The notes: a model not told the origin generated them from the sequence alone. A DNA stretch of 64,000 nt from Alphaproteobacteria bacterium (GCA_015232335.1 JADFZV010000011.1:1-64000); one strand, 5' to 3'. Positions 43,242-51,677 are shown, numbered from the stretch's first letter. Numbers and translations are program-made.

Positions 43242-45775
43242 TCGATCTCAACGACGTCTGGCAACCGCCTGCCCGTTTCGACCTGCCCGAAATCCGCAGC
43301 CGCCTTGTGGCAACCGCACCCGACTGGCTGCCGGGGCTGTTTCCGCAGGCGCTGTGGTCGCAGGACCGCCGGACGTTGCGCTGTGCCGACCTGTCCGGAC
43401 GTCCACCCCGCAAGGAAGGATCGTGCATCATCCATCTTTCCGGCCACCATGCCGGATGGGGCTTCGATCACGCCACCGGAGAAAGCGCCGGCCCCATCGA
43501 TCTGATTCATCATGCCACCGGCCTGGCCGACCGGGAATTGTTCGAGGAGGCCGCCCGTCTGGCGCGCTTGGATCTGCCCTCGCCTCCACGCCCCACCGTC
43601 CAAAGGCCTACGCACGACCTGGAGGTCACCCGCATCCTGGGCGGTTGCGTTCCGCTGGCCGGGACTATTGGCGAGGCCTATCTGCGCCACCGTGGTGTCG
43701 GCGATCCCGGCTCGCCCGATTTGCTGTTCCATGACGATCTTACCGATTTCGAGGCAAAGCGTGGCTGGCCGGGTCTGTTGGGAATCGTCCGCGACGGGGC
43801 CGGTCATCCCACCGGCGGCATTCACCGCACATTTCTGCAGGATGACGGTTCAGGCAAGGCTCCGCCCGGCAAGAAAATGCTGGGGCCGATTGCGGGCGGC
43901 TCGGTTCGCTTGGCCCCCGTTCCGGTCGATGGGCATCTGGGCATCGCCGAAGGCATCGAAACCGCCCTCTCGGCCTGGGCAATTTTCGCCATCCCCACCT
44001 GGGCGGCCCTGTCGGCAGGCAATCTGCGCGATTGGCAATGGCCGGAAGGGACTCTGCGCGTCACCATCTTTGCCGATGCCGGTGAAGCCGGTCTGCAAGC
44101 CGCCGCTGCCTTGGCCGACCGCTTGAACCTTGTCGACATACCGTCCGCCATCGTGGCCCCGCTGCATGGCGACGATTTCAACGACGATCTGTGCAAGGGC
44201 GCCGTTGCCGCACATTATAATAATGTGGAGGAGGCGGACGAAGCGCCCGTCGAGGCGTCAGAACTTCCCGGCGGCTTCGATGAACTGCGCGCCGCCGCCC
44301 TGAAACTGACCTTTCCGCCCGACATGGGCGAACTTGCCCGTCTGCTTGGCCAGCTTGCCCGCTCCCGCCTCGACCCCGTGGAGGAACGCGAGGTTCTGGT
44401 GGGCATCAAGGCCACCACCCGGATCCCGGTGTCGGTGTCGGAAAAGCAAATCCGCGATCTGCGCCGTCGGGCTGGTCCCTACAGTACCCCCGCCATGCGT
44501 CCAACCTGGTTTAGCCAGATTCGCACCGGTGCCGACGGCGCGCCCGAGCGCAACGAGGCCAACGTCATCACTGCGCTTTCCAACGACGAAGCCTTCGCCG
44601 GAGCGTTGATCTATGACGAGTTCCGCCAAGAGATCATCATCAACCGCCAGCTGCCCTGGGATAGTCAGGCCGCCATCCCACGACCCTGGTCCGACGCAGA
44701 CGATGTCCGTTGCGCCGAATGGCTCCAGCGCCGTGAAATCAATGTCGCCCCCAGCGTGGTGGCCCGTAGCGTCGGCGCCGTCGCCCGCGATATCCGCATT
44801 CATCCGGTGCGTGAGTATCTGACCGGTCTTCAATGGGATGGCGTTCCACGCCTGGAAAGCTGGGCCAACACCTATCTTGGCGCTGAAGACACCCGGCTCA
44901 ATCGTGCCTTTGGCTCGCTGTGGATGATCTCTGCCGTGACCCGCATCATCCAGCCAGGCGCAAAGGTCGATCATATGCTGATCCTTGAAGGCCCACAGGG
45001 AGCCAAGAAATCAACCGCCCTCAAAGTGCTGGCAGGGGAGGATTGGTTCACCGACGAACTGGCCGAAATCGGCAGCAAGGATGCAGCCCAGCAGATGCGC
45101 GGCGTCTGGATCATCGAGATCGCCGAACTGGACGCCATCGGCAGGGCCGAGGTTTCACGCATCAAGTCGTTTCTGACCCGCACGGTCGACCGCTACCGTC
45201 CGCCCTATGAACGCTACGTCGTCGATGTGGCGCGCCAATGCGTCTTCGTCGGCAGCGTCAATCCCGATACTTATCTGCGCGATGAAACCGGCAACCGCCG
45301 TTTCTGGCCGATCCGCTGCGGGCGCATCGACCTCGCAGCACTTCGCAGTGATCGCGACCAGCTTTGGGCCGAGGCCGTAGCCATCTATAAGCAGGGCGGC
45401 ATCTGGTGGTTGGACGATCCGGAATTGATCGCGCTGGCCAAAGCGGAGCAGGAAGAACGCTATCAGACCGACGCCTGGGACGGGTTGATCGACCACTGGC
45501 TGGCCTTTGAAAAGCGCCGCATCAATTACGGCTATGGCGCCTACGACGACTGGCGCGACGAGGAAACCGCCCGCACAACGCCGCTCACCGATGTGTCCGT
45601 GGCCGAAATCCTTCAGCAGGCCATCGGCATCGAGCCTAGCCGCTGGACGCGCGGCGATCAGATGCGGATATCTGCATATCTGAAGGCGAGGAACTGGGAG
45701 CGTTATCGCCTCGGCAGCGTTTCTGGAGCAGATCGTTCTCGGGCTTGGCGATACCGCCTTAACGCACCTCAATAG
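43238..45775 (+). CDS. Toprim primase fused to VapE-type helicase
   Basis: 845 residues. Residues ~1-115 hold a zinc-free primase N-terminal region (DRRTLRCADLSGRPPRKEGS, HHAGWGFDHATGE). Residues ~225-310 form a Toprim domain (LGIAEGIETALSAWAIF and VTIFADAGEAGLQAAAA). From ~480 a VapE/DUF3854-like P-loop ATPase follows (MLILEGPQGAKKSTALKVLA, then IIEIAELDAIGRAEVSRIKS and RFWPIRCGRIDLAAL). It is the replication initiator/primase-helicase of the phage. Its last bases overlap the convergent cargo gene at 45769. Confidence 0.88.
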   Translation: MIDLNDVWQPPARFDLPEIRSRLVATAPDWLPGLFPQALWSQDRRTLRCADLSGRPPRKEGSCIIHLSGHHAGWGFDHATGESAGPIDLIHHATGLADRELFEEAARLARLDLPSPPRPTVQRPTHDLEVTRILGGCVPLAGTIGEAYLRHRGVGDPGSPDLLFHDDLTDFEAKRGWPGLLGIVRDGAGHPTGGIHRTFLQDDGSGKAPPGKKMLGPIAGGSVRLAPVPVDGHLGIAEGIETALSAWAIFAIPTWAALSAGNLRDWQWPEGTLRVTIFADAGEAGLQAAAALADRLNLVDIPSAIVAPLHGDDFNDDLCKGAVAAHYNNVEEADEAPVEASELPGGFDELRAAALKLTFPPDMGELARLLGQLARSRLDPVEEREVLVGIKATTRIPVSVSEKQIRDLRRRAGPYSTPAMRPTWFSQIRTGADGAPERNEANVITALSNDEAFAGALIYDEFRQEIIINRQLPWDSQAAIPRPWSDADDVRCAEWLQRREINVAPSVVARSVGAVARDIRIHPVREYLTGLQWDGVPRLESWANTYLGAEDTRLNRAFGSLWMISAVTRIIQPGAKVDHMLILEGPQGAKKSTALKVLAGEDWFTDELAEIGSKDAAQQMRGVWIIEIAELDAIGRAEVSRIKSFLTRTVDRYRPPYERYVVDVARQCVFVGSVNPDTYLRDETGNRRFWPIRCGRIDLAALRSDRDQLWAEAVAIYKQGGIWWLDDPELIALAKAEQEERYQTDAWDGLIDHWLAFEKRRINYGYGAYDDWRDEETARTTPLTDVSVAEILQQAIGIEPSRWTRGDQMRISAYLKARNWERYRLGSVSGADRSRAWRYRLNAPQ

Positions 45776-46347
45776 CCATAAATGATACGGTAGGTTTCGC
45801 CGTTCTTTTTCCAGCTATCCGGGGTTTGCTCATCTGTCCTGATGCAAGGGCGAGAGCGGTTCCCATCGGGGCAGGTTATGATAATTGCCTTTCCTCCACG
45901 ACGCTCCAATTCGGCAATAGTCTGCTCAAGTTGCAACTTTTCTTGGCGCAGAGCTTTGATTGTCTCATAGTCAGGCAAAACATGTTTTGCAGCCATAACC
46001 ATCCCAAGGATGCCGACTGCAAAAAAACATAGGCAGACGAGGAAGAGTCTCATAAACGACCACCGCACTGCTCTGGCGTAGGCCCGCTCTGCCTCTTCCG
46101 CTCGCAAGTTGGCCGCCGTGTGTTTCTCGATAATCCGATCCGCTGCACCGTTGACAGCTTGCGAAACCGCACCGGCCAACTCTCCCTTAACCTTGTCCGA
46201 CACACTCCTGGGCAAACCAGCGGCGGATGACTGAAACTGGCTTATAAGATTTTTCAGTTCTTGGATCGCACGGGATATTTCAGTTTGGTTCTTGATTGCG
46301 CCATCTTTGAGATTGGCGAAAATTTGCATGTCTCTCTCATTTGGCAT
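45769..46347 (-). CDS. membrane-anchored coiled-coil protein (cargo)
   Basis: 192 residues. An N-terminal helical part (ISRAIQELKNLISQFQSSAA) is followed by one membrane helix (FMRLFLVCLCFFAVGILGMV, residues ~100-120), a coiled coil (LRQEKLQLEQTIAELERRGG) and a short Cys-containing end (IITCPDGNRSRPCIRTDE). The layout resembles mobilisation/relaxosome accessory proteins; I cannot name it firmly. It is transcribed against the phage operon, 19 bp after the nuclease-like gene at 46367, and is lower in GC, so the two are probably a horizontally acquired pair. Confidence 0.6.
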   Translation of the reverse strand: MPNERDMQIFANLKDGAIKNQTEISRAIQELKNLISQFQSSAAGLPRSVSDKVKGELAGAVSQAVNGAADRIIEKHTAANLRAEEAERAYARAVRWSFMRLFLVCLCFFAVGILGMVMAAKHVLPDYETIKALRQEKLQLEQTIAELERRGGKAIIITCPDGNRSRPCIRTDEQTPDSWKKNGETYRIIYGY

Positions 46348-46366
46348 TTACCCCCCCTTTTCCTTA

Positions 46367-47074
46367 TCAACGTTCAATAATCGGCCCACGGCTCGGCGAG
46401 CGGTCCGGCTGGCGTTGATGTTGACGTTGTTGAACTATTGCGCGCTCCTGCTCCAACCGCCTGTCAATGATCATTTGAGGCGTCATGAACAATTCTTGTA
46501 CATCCGGCAAATGAACGAATTGAAGACCGCCGCCACCGGTGACGCTGACAATAAATGTTCCACTTCCGCCTTTTGCTCCGAGAGCAAGCCGTAAAAGCAC
46601 GTTCAGGTATTCCTTGGAAAGAGATAGCTTCTGGTCGTTGGCGGGCGTTGCTGCTTCTCGAATAAGCCGATCAATAAACGCTGTAAGATCCTGCACATCT
46701 GATCGAGCGGGAAAATCCAGGTACGGCATCGCCAGCGTCTGACCGCCTTCATGCCGATAGTCAGATTCGACGTACCAGTGGATTTCCCGAGAGATCGCTG
46801 CAAGAGGCGCCATTTCTTGGCCTGCAAGGGCATCTTCGAGCAGACCCCGTTTGACAAGCTCCTTGTTCGACTCATTGTCGCGGCGCTTGAATTCAAAAAT
46901 ACGAATGATGCGCGGGTTGGCAAATAGAAGGTCGGATAGCGGGCGATCCAACGGGGTCTGTTGGAACAGGCTGATGGACGTGGGTTCAGACCCCAGCCCC
47001 CCGGCACCGACGCCCATCTTCAAGCCTAGACCGTAAAGAAAGCTGCCGATGACGATGTTCTCGTATACGTCCAT
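46367..47074 (-). CDS. putative nuclease-like cargo protein (PD-(D/E)XK-like motif)
   Basis: 235 residues from the ATG at 47074, with gaggtg 5-9 bases upstream. No family recognised. The segment DLLFANPRIIRIFEFKRRDN (around residues 45-65) has the spacing of a PD-(D/E)XK core, Asp then hydrophobic strand then ExK. Later the sequence is helical (LSLSKEYLNVLLRLALGAKG), and the C-terminus is Gln/Arg-rich (RQHQRQPDRSPSRG). It is leftward-transcribed, first gene of a two-gene unit with the membrane coiled-coil protein. A defence or interference role is inference. Confidence 0.55.
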   Translation of the reverse strand: MDVYENIVIGSFLYGLGLKMGVGAGGLGSEPTSISLFQQTPLDRPLSDLLFANPRIIRIFEFKRRDNESNKELVKRGLLEDALAGQEMAPLAAISREIHWYVESDYRHEGGQTLAMPYLDFPARSDVQDLTAFIDRLIREAATPANDQKLSLSKEYLNVLLRLALGAKGGSGTFIVSVTGGGGLQFVHLPDVQELFMTPQMIIDRRLEQERAIVQQRQHQRQPDRSPSRGPIIER

Positions 47075-47575
47075 TGGACTCACCTCAGGTTTGGTCATGG
47101 CTCGGCAGCGGAGGCTCGAGATCAGCCACCTCATAAGCGGTATCAGTTTCAAAAGCATATTGCAACTTCTGCGATATTCCCGGCGTCCCATCCCATGCCC
47201 GCCGTTGGGACATGCAAAAATCATGACTGCACAATGCATTGACGACAGTCCGTCCCAACGTCCCAACCGTCCCAACGGGGGTAAAACCTTTCCTGGGAAA
47301 ATGGAAAATTCCACTTGGGCGGGATGATGCCTGTGCGCAATGAGAAACTTGAGATGCTTTTTTCCTTCGCTATAAAAATTGTGCGGAGCATGTTGGGACA
47401 TGGGACGGTTGGGTCGTGCATGAGCAGTCAGCCCAAACTGAATTTCTTTCCATTCTGACGAGTTTGTGCGCGACTGTTTCGTTCGAAGACGTTTTTCGCT
47501 TGAGCCGAGAATCAAGCGTAGATAGACTTCTTCTCGACCAAAGCCGAAGGCCCACAGATTTCGTGAGCCTTCATC
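47075..47575. repeat. gene-free region with GTCCCAAC word array
   Basis: 501 bp without a convincing gene. gtcccaac occurs three times in tandem (47252-47259, 47260-47267, 47269-47276). Its reverse complement gttgggac occurs at 47204-47211 and 47392-47399, and degenerate copies surround these (around 47184-47196 and 47402-47413). The region is AT-richer than the phage genes and must also contain the promoter for the leftward cargo pair. The array could be iterons, operators or a recombination joint. Confidence 0.6.
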
Positions 47576-48043
47576 ATGACCACCATTCTCACCCTTGATC
47601 TCGCGACCACCACCGGCTGGGCCATGCGCCTAGCCGATGGAATCATCGTGTCCGGCACCGTGGCATTCAGACCTGGGCGCTATGAGGGCGGCGGGATCCG
47701 CTTCTTGCGCTTCCATTCATGGCTGGAAGAGATGCTGCGCCAAGCGCCTGCTCTTTCGGCTGTCTATTTCGAGGAAGTGCGTCGGCATGCCGGAACCGAC
47801 GCGGCACACATCTATGGCGGCTTCCTGGCCCATCTCTCGGCTTGGTGCGAACAAAAACGCATCCTCTATCAGGGCGTTCCCGTCGCCACCATCAAGCGCC
47901 ATGTCACCGGCAAGGGCAATGCCGACAAGAAGGCGGTGATCGACAGCGTCAAATCGCGCGGCTTCAATCCCGCCGACGACAACGAGGCGGACGCCATCGC
48001 CCTCCTGCTCTGGTCCATCGACACAGCGGGAGGTGTGCGATGA
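47576..48043 (+). CDS. RuvC-like crossover junction endonuclease
   Basis: 155 residues of RNase H fold: the first catalytic Asp in TILTLDLATTTGWAMRL (residue 8), Glu in AVYFEEVRRH (around 64), and the C-terminal acidic pair in NPADDNEADAIALLLW (around 140). This is the usual phage RuvC-like Holliday-junction resolvase. It overlaps the next gene as ATGA. Confidence 0.87.
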   Translation: MTTILTLDLATTTGWAMRLADGIIVSGTVAFRPGRYEGGGIRFLRFHSWLEEMLRQAPALSAVYFEEVRRHAGTDAAHIYGGFLAHLSAWCEQKRILYQGVPVATIKRHVTGKGNADKKAVIDSVKSRGFNPADDNEADAIALLLWSIDTAGGVR

Positions 48044-48234
48044 GATATCTCCCCAAAGGCTACGGCGGCGAGCGCGTCTCCCCCGACGACATGAAGCGCC
48101 AGGGCTGGAAGGAGCAGGGCATCCTGGTGGTCGATCTCGCCGATCAGCGTCTCACCTGGCCGGAACGTGAACTGGTCAAACAATTGGGCGTCAAGCTCTT
48201 CGGCACCGAGCCTCGGGAGGCTGCCCATGTTTGA
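48040..48234 (+). CDS. hypothetical small phage protein
   Basis: 64 residues, starting MRYLPKGYGGERVSPDDMKR. Coupled to RuvC by ATGA and overlapping the next gene by 8 bases. No family assigned; its tight packing supports it as real. Confidence 0.6.
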   Translation: MRYLPKGYGGERVSPDDMKRQGWKEQGILVVDLADQRLTWPERELVKQLGVKLFGTEPREAAHV

Positions 48235-48682
48235 CATCCATTGGACGCCCAAGATGGTGGCGGTCTATCTCGAAGAGGCCGCCGACACGTTGAAACGCCT
48301 GCCGCCGGTCAAGGTGCGGGGCTTCTTCACGACCTGGCCGCCCATGTTGCGGGATTTCTGGGACGCCTATGGCTGGGAGGAGGAACGCCCCCGCCTAGGA
48401 CCGCCGAGAGCCGCCGCCATCGACCAGATGGACGCCACCATGTTGTGGCTGCGCTGGCTGGAACCTGAGGACGCCAAGCTGGTCTGGGCCAGAGCCTGCG
48501 AGCGGCCTTGGAAAGCGATCGCGCACCAATACGGCATTGACCGCACCACCGCCTGGCGGCGCTGGACCTATGCCATGGTCACCATCGCGGCCAGACTCAA
48601 CGCCACCGAAGCGAAGAAGGCTGTCTCATGCAACAGCGTTGCAACACCGAGACGCGCAACATCTGGAATGGCGAGTTGGTAA
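48227..48682 (+). CDS. DUF6362-like phage protein, possibly altered C-terminus
   Basis: 151 residues from the ATG at 48227. It contains VAVYLEEAADTLKRLPPVKV, then AIDQMDATMLWLRWLEPEDA and IAHQYGIDRTTAWRRWTYAM, a helix-turn-helix-like end typical of DUF6362, often next to RuvC and possibly a late-gene regulator. The last ~18 residues start in a 23-bp sequence (48627-48649) that recurs at 49945-49967 beyond the Fic gene. In that right-hand copy the same CN(S/T)VATP peptide continues differently. The native C-terminus may have been displaced. Confidence 0.7.
   Translation: MFDIHWTPKMVAVYLEEAADTLKRLPPVKVRGFFTTWPPMLRDFWDAYGWEEERPRLGPPRAAAIDQMDATMLWLRWLEPEDAKLVWARACERPWKAIAHQYGIDRTTAWRRWTYAMVTIAARLNATEAKKAVSCNSVATPRRATSGMASW
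48627..48649 (+). repeat. left copy of 23-bp direct repeat flanking the Fic cassette
   Basis: Matches 49945-49967 in 21 of 23 positions; both contain catgcaaca and ttgcaacaccg. The copies are 1318 bp apart and enclose the leftward Fic gene with its promoter. Confidence 0.75.
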
Positions 48683-48764
48683 CATGGTTGCAGGATCGAG
48701 TGACTGCTGCTTCAGAAGTCTCTCTGCGGACGTCATTGATTTCCGAAACATGTCGGAGCGAATT

Positions 48765-49826
48765 TCAGGGCAACACATACCATGTGGAACGCCCGCCGCC
48801 ATGTTTGGCCAGGTGGCCTTTCTCAACCAGTTGTCGAAATTGCTGCTTCAAAGTGTTGCGGCTTGAACCCGTGAGCTTGATCATTTCACCGATGCCAACC
48901 CTTCCGTGTTCACGGGCATGATCCAGAATGCGCAGAGAAAGCTCAGGCAGACTTGAAAGCACCAGCTTCTCCCGTTCGATCTTCGCTGCCAGTCGCTTCA
49001 TTTGCTGCTGAAGCGCGCGCAGATAAAACAGCAGCCATGGCAGCCAATCCGGCGCATCGCTACGGATCGTCGCTTGTGTTTGTCTAAGCGCCAGATAATA
49101 GCCCTCTTTACTTTGCTCAATCACGCTTTCAAGCGAACTGTAGGGCACGTAGGCGTATCCTGCCTGCAAAAGCAGCAGGGTGGTGAGGATGCGGCTCAGT
49201 CGGCCATTGCCGTCCTGGAACGGATGGATCTCGAGGAAAACGACTGTAAACACACCAATCAAAAGCAATGGATGCAATCGCCCTTCTTTGCTGGCCTGGA
49301 TAAACCAGTTCAACAGTCCTGACATCAGACGCGGTGTGTCGAATGGCGTTGCCGTCTCGAAGACAATGCCGATCTGCCGACCGCTCTCGTCGAAGGCTGC
49401 GACGCTGTTAGATGAGGTCTTGTACTCACCACGGTGGCGAGCGTCCTTCTCGCTGTGGACCAGAAGATCGCGGTGCAGCTGCTTGATATGGTTCTCGGTG
49501 ACGGCGATGTCTTCCCAGGACCGGAAGATCAGTTCCATCACCTCTGCATAGCCTGCGACTTCCTGCTCGTCGCGGTTTGCGAAGGATTTGATCTGCAGAT
49601 TGGCCAGCAGCCGCTCGACCTCGCGGTCTGACAGTTTGCTTCCCTCTATCCGGGTCGATGAACCGATGCTTTCGATCGTGGCAACACGCCGAAGTGCTGA
49701 CAGACGTTCGGGTGCCAGCGTGCCGAGCGCGCGCCAAGCGCCCTTGAACTCGTCAATCTCGGCAATCAGCGCCAGGACTTCTGGTGTGATCCGCAACGTA
49801 TCTGTTTTAATCTCGTGCTCTGCCAT
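48765..49826 (-). CDS. Fic-domain protein (AMPylase/adenylyltransferase family)
   Basis: 353 residues from the ATG at 49826 (MAEHEIKTDTLRITPEVLAL). The inhibitory helix motif SSTRIEG (around residue 50) marks a class II Fic protein. The active-site loop HPFQDGNGRLSR (around residue 210) is intact, and the C-terminus carries a winged-helix segment (IGEMIKLTGSSRNTLKQQFR). Such proteins modify host targets with AMP and can act as toxins or regulators. It faces against the phage genes and is bounded by near-identical 23-bp direct repeats. Confidence 0.9.
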   Translation of the reverse strand: MAEHEIKTDTLRITPEVLALIAEIDEFKGAWRALGTLAPERLSALRRVATIESIGSSTRIEGSKLSDREVERLLANLQIKSFANRDEQEVAGYAEVMELIFRSWEDIAVTENHIKQLHRDLLVHSEKDARHRGEYKTSSNSVAAFDESGRQIGIVFETATPFDTPRLMSGLLNWFIQASKEGRLHPLLLIGVFTVVFLEIHPFQDGNGRLSRILTTLLLLQAGYAYVPYSSLESVIEQSKEGYYLALRQTQATIRSDAPDWLPWLLFYLRALQQQMKRLAAKIEREKLVLSSLPELSLRILDHAREHGRVGIGEMIKLTGSSRNTLKQQFRQLVEKGHLAKHGGGRSTWYVLP

Positions 49827-49836
49827 AACCAAATAT

Positions 49837-49892
49837 ACACCCAATTACACCCAATTAGGCAAGCCAAATGGACACCCAAATACACCCAATTA
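49837..49892. repeat. ACACCCAATTA direct-repeat array at the Fic promoter
   Basis: Four copies of an 11-mer: acacccaatta at 49837-49847, 49847-49857 and 49882-49892, and a variant acacccaaata at 49872-49882. They begin 11 bp upstream of the Fic start codon, so a protein binding here would directly affect Fic expression. Confidence 0.65.
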
Positions 49893-49944
49893 GCCTTGGT
49901 GGGGCATGGCAGAAAACGCAACGCACTGAAATTCCAACACATTC

Positions 49945-49967
49945 CATGCAACACTGTTGCAACACCG
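49945..49967 (+). repeat. right copy of 23-bp direct repeat flanking the Fic cassette
   Basis: See 48627-48649. In the frame shared with the DUF6362 C-terminus this copy reads CNTVATP and stays open to about 50096, which may be the displaced original end of that gene. Confidence 0.7.
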
Positions 49968-50255
49968 CTGGATGCAACAGATGCGGCTTCCTGTGCTAGG
50001 GTTTTGACAAGGCTGGGAACCCTGCGGGCGCACAGCTTCATTCCCGGCAGTCCGAACGCCAGCATCGTTGTCGCCTACAAATACAACCTGAATTGAAAAC
50101 AGCGCTCTGGGAGAACGGTTTTGGTACGGCATCTTGCACAGGGAAGGAGATTTGAACCACAGACAAGCCTTTGATATTGCACGGGTCCTCCCTGGCATAC
50201 AGCCTATGCTGGCGCCCTCAGCGCAAAAGATCGCTACCGACAGCCTGAAAATTTG

Positions 50256-50404
50256 GGTTACCACCCGGTTACCAGTTACCATTTTGATGGCGCGCAAGTC
50301 TTTGATATGCGCGCCTTTTTCAGTTTCAAGGGGTGGTAACCAGCCCGGTAACCGGCCCGTCAGGTTACCAGTTACCACCCCCCAGGTTACCAGTTGAGGT
50401 TACC
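50256..50404. repeat. GGTTACC word array before the methyltransferase gene
   Basis: ggttacc occurs at 50256-50262, 50267-50273, 50363-50369, 50385-50391 and 50398-50404. agttacc follows directly after two of these (50274-50280, 50370-50376), and the inverted ggtaacc is at 50335-50341 and 50347-50353. The last copy ends 5 bases before the ATG at 50410. The two blocks lie on either side of the hairpin terminator. Confidence 0.65.
50289..50320 (+). terminator. rho-independent terminator
   Basis: ggcgcgc (50289-50295) pairs with gcgcgcc (50309-50315) around a 13-base loop, followed by ttttt. It would end rightward transcripts before the methyltransferase gene. Confidence 0.7.
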
Positions 50405-50409
50405 ACCCC

Positions 50410-51666
50410 ATGTCCCTGCATCTTCCCGACGCGGTCGAGCACTGGCCGATCGAGCGGCTGCGCCTTTATGAGCGCAACGCCCGGACCCACTCGGACGGCC
50501 AGGTGGCCCAGATCGCCGCCAGCATGATCGAATTCGGATGGACCGTGCCCATTCTCGCCGACGGCCAGGGCAACGTCATCGCCGGTCACGGTCGCCTTGC
50601 CGCTGCAAGGAAGCTGGGGCTCGACACCGTACCGGTGGTCGTTCTCGACCATCTGACCGAAGCGCAGCGCCGGGCCTACATCATCGCCGACAACAAGCTG
50701 GCGCTCAACGCAGGCTGGGACGATGAACTGCTGGCAGCTGAACTCAAGTCGCTTGCCGACGAGGATGTCGACTTGTCGCTGCTCGGCTTCGACGAAGACG
50801 AGATTGATCGCCTGCTCGATGGACTGAACAGCGGAAACAGTGACGAATCCGGTGATGCTGACACGGCGCCCGAACCGCCTGTCGATCCGGTGACCCGGCA
50901 AGGTGATCAGTGGTTGCTGGGCGACCACCGCCTGCTCTGCGGCGACGCCACGATTCTTTCGGATGTCGAAAAGGTGCTGAACGGCAGCCTGGCCGACATG
51001 TGCTTTTGCGATCCGCCCTACAACGTGTCCTATGGCGCACCCGGCAAAGGCGGCAAGGGCCGCCAGATTCTCAACGATGCTCTGGGCGACGGCTTCAAAC
51101 AATTTCTCTACGACGCCTCGGTCAACATCCTGACCGTCACCAAGGGGGCCGTCTACATCTGCATGTCCTCTTCGGAACTGCACACGCTGCAAGCCGCCTT
51201 CACCGAGGCGGGCGGCCATTGGTCGACCTTCGTCATCTGGGCCAAGAACCGGTTCACGCTGGGCCGCTCGGACTATCAGCGTCAGTACGAACCGATCCTC
51301 TACGGCTGGAAGAAAGGCACAGATCATTACTGGTGTGGCGACCGCGACCAGGGCGATGTCTGGTTTGTCGACAAGCCGGTCAAGAACGATCTGCACCCCA
51401 CCATGAAGCCGGTGGAACTGGTCGAGCGGGCGCTGCGCAATTCCTCCAAAAGCCGCGACATCGTGCTTGATCCTTTCGGCGGCTCGGGCACCAGCCTGAT
51501 CGCCTGCGAACGGATCGGTCGCCATGCCCGCCTGATCGAACTCGATCCCCGCTATGTCGACGTCATCGTCAAACGCTGGCAGGAACAGACCGGCAAGGCC
51601 GCCACGCTGGAAGGCGATGGCCGGTCCTTTGATGACATTTCTGCCCGCTCCAAAGCTGCCGCCTGA
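50410..51666 (+). CDS. ParB-like/N6-adenine (or N4) DNA methyltransferase fusion
   Basis: 418 residues. Residues ~10-110 form a ParB-type nuclease-like domain (NARTHSDGQVAQIAASMIEF, VIAGHGRLAAARKLGLD, AYIIADNKLALNAGW). From ~160 a beta-class amino-methyltransferase follows with catalytic DPPY (FCDPPYNVSYG, around residue 200) and SAM motif LDPFGGSGTSLIACE near the end. This fusion is common in phages and probably protects phage DNA from restriction. No cognate endonuclease is adjacent. Confidence 0.88.
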   Translation: MSLHLPDAVEHWPIERLRLYERNARTHSDGQVAQIAASMIEFGWTVPILADGQGNVIAGHGRLAAARKLGLDTVPVVVLDHLTEAQRRAYIIADNKLALNAGWDDELLAAELKSLADEDVDLSLLGFDEDEIDRLLDGLNSGNSDESGDADTAPEPPVDPVTRQGDQWLLGDHRLLCGDATILSDVEKVLNGSLADMCFCDPPYNVSYGAPGKGGKGRQILNDALGDGFKQFLYDASVNILTVTKGAVYICMSSSELHTLQAAFTEAGGHWSTFVIWAKNRFTLGRSDYQRQYEPILYGWKKGTDHYWCGDRDQGDVWFVDKPVKNDLHPTMKPVELVERALRNSSKSRDIVLDPFGGSGTSLIACERIGRHARLIELDPRYVDVIVKRWQEQTGKAATLEGDGRSFDDISARSKAAA

Positions 51667-51677
51667 ACGGACCCGCC

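Larger units (their letters stand above)
49827..50409. other. gene-free region holding three repeat arrays and a terminator
   Basis: 583 bp with no convincing gene. From left to right it holds the ACACCCAATTA array at the Fic promoter, the right copy of the 23-bp repeat, a hairpin terminator (50289-50320) and the GGTTACC array running up to the methyltransferase start. Short open frames across it show no protein-like features. Confidence 0.55.

Noticed and set aside
50134..50397. Short plus-strand frame upstream of the methyltransferase gene
   Set aside because: It runs through the terminator hairpin and the GGTTACC array and shows no protein-like pattern or ribosome site.
47184..50404. CRISPR array
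   Set aside because: The repeated words are only 7-11 bp, without regular 25-40 bp repeat and spacer units, and no cas genes are present.
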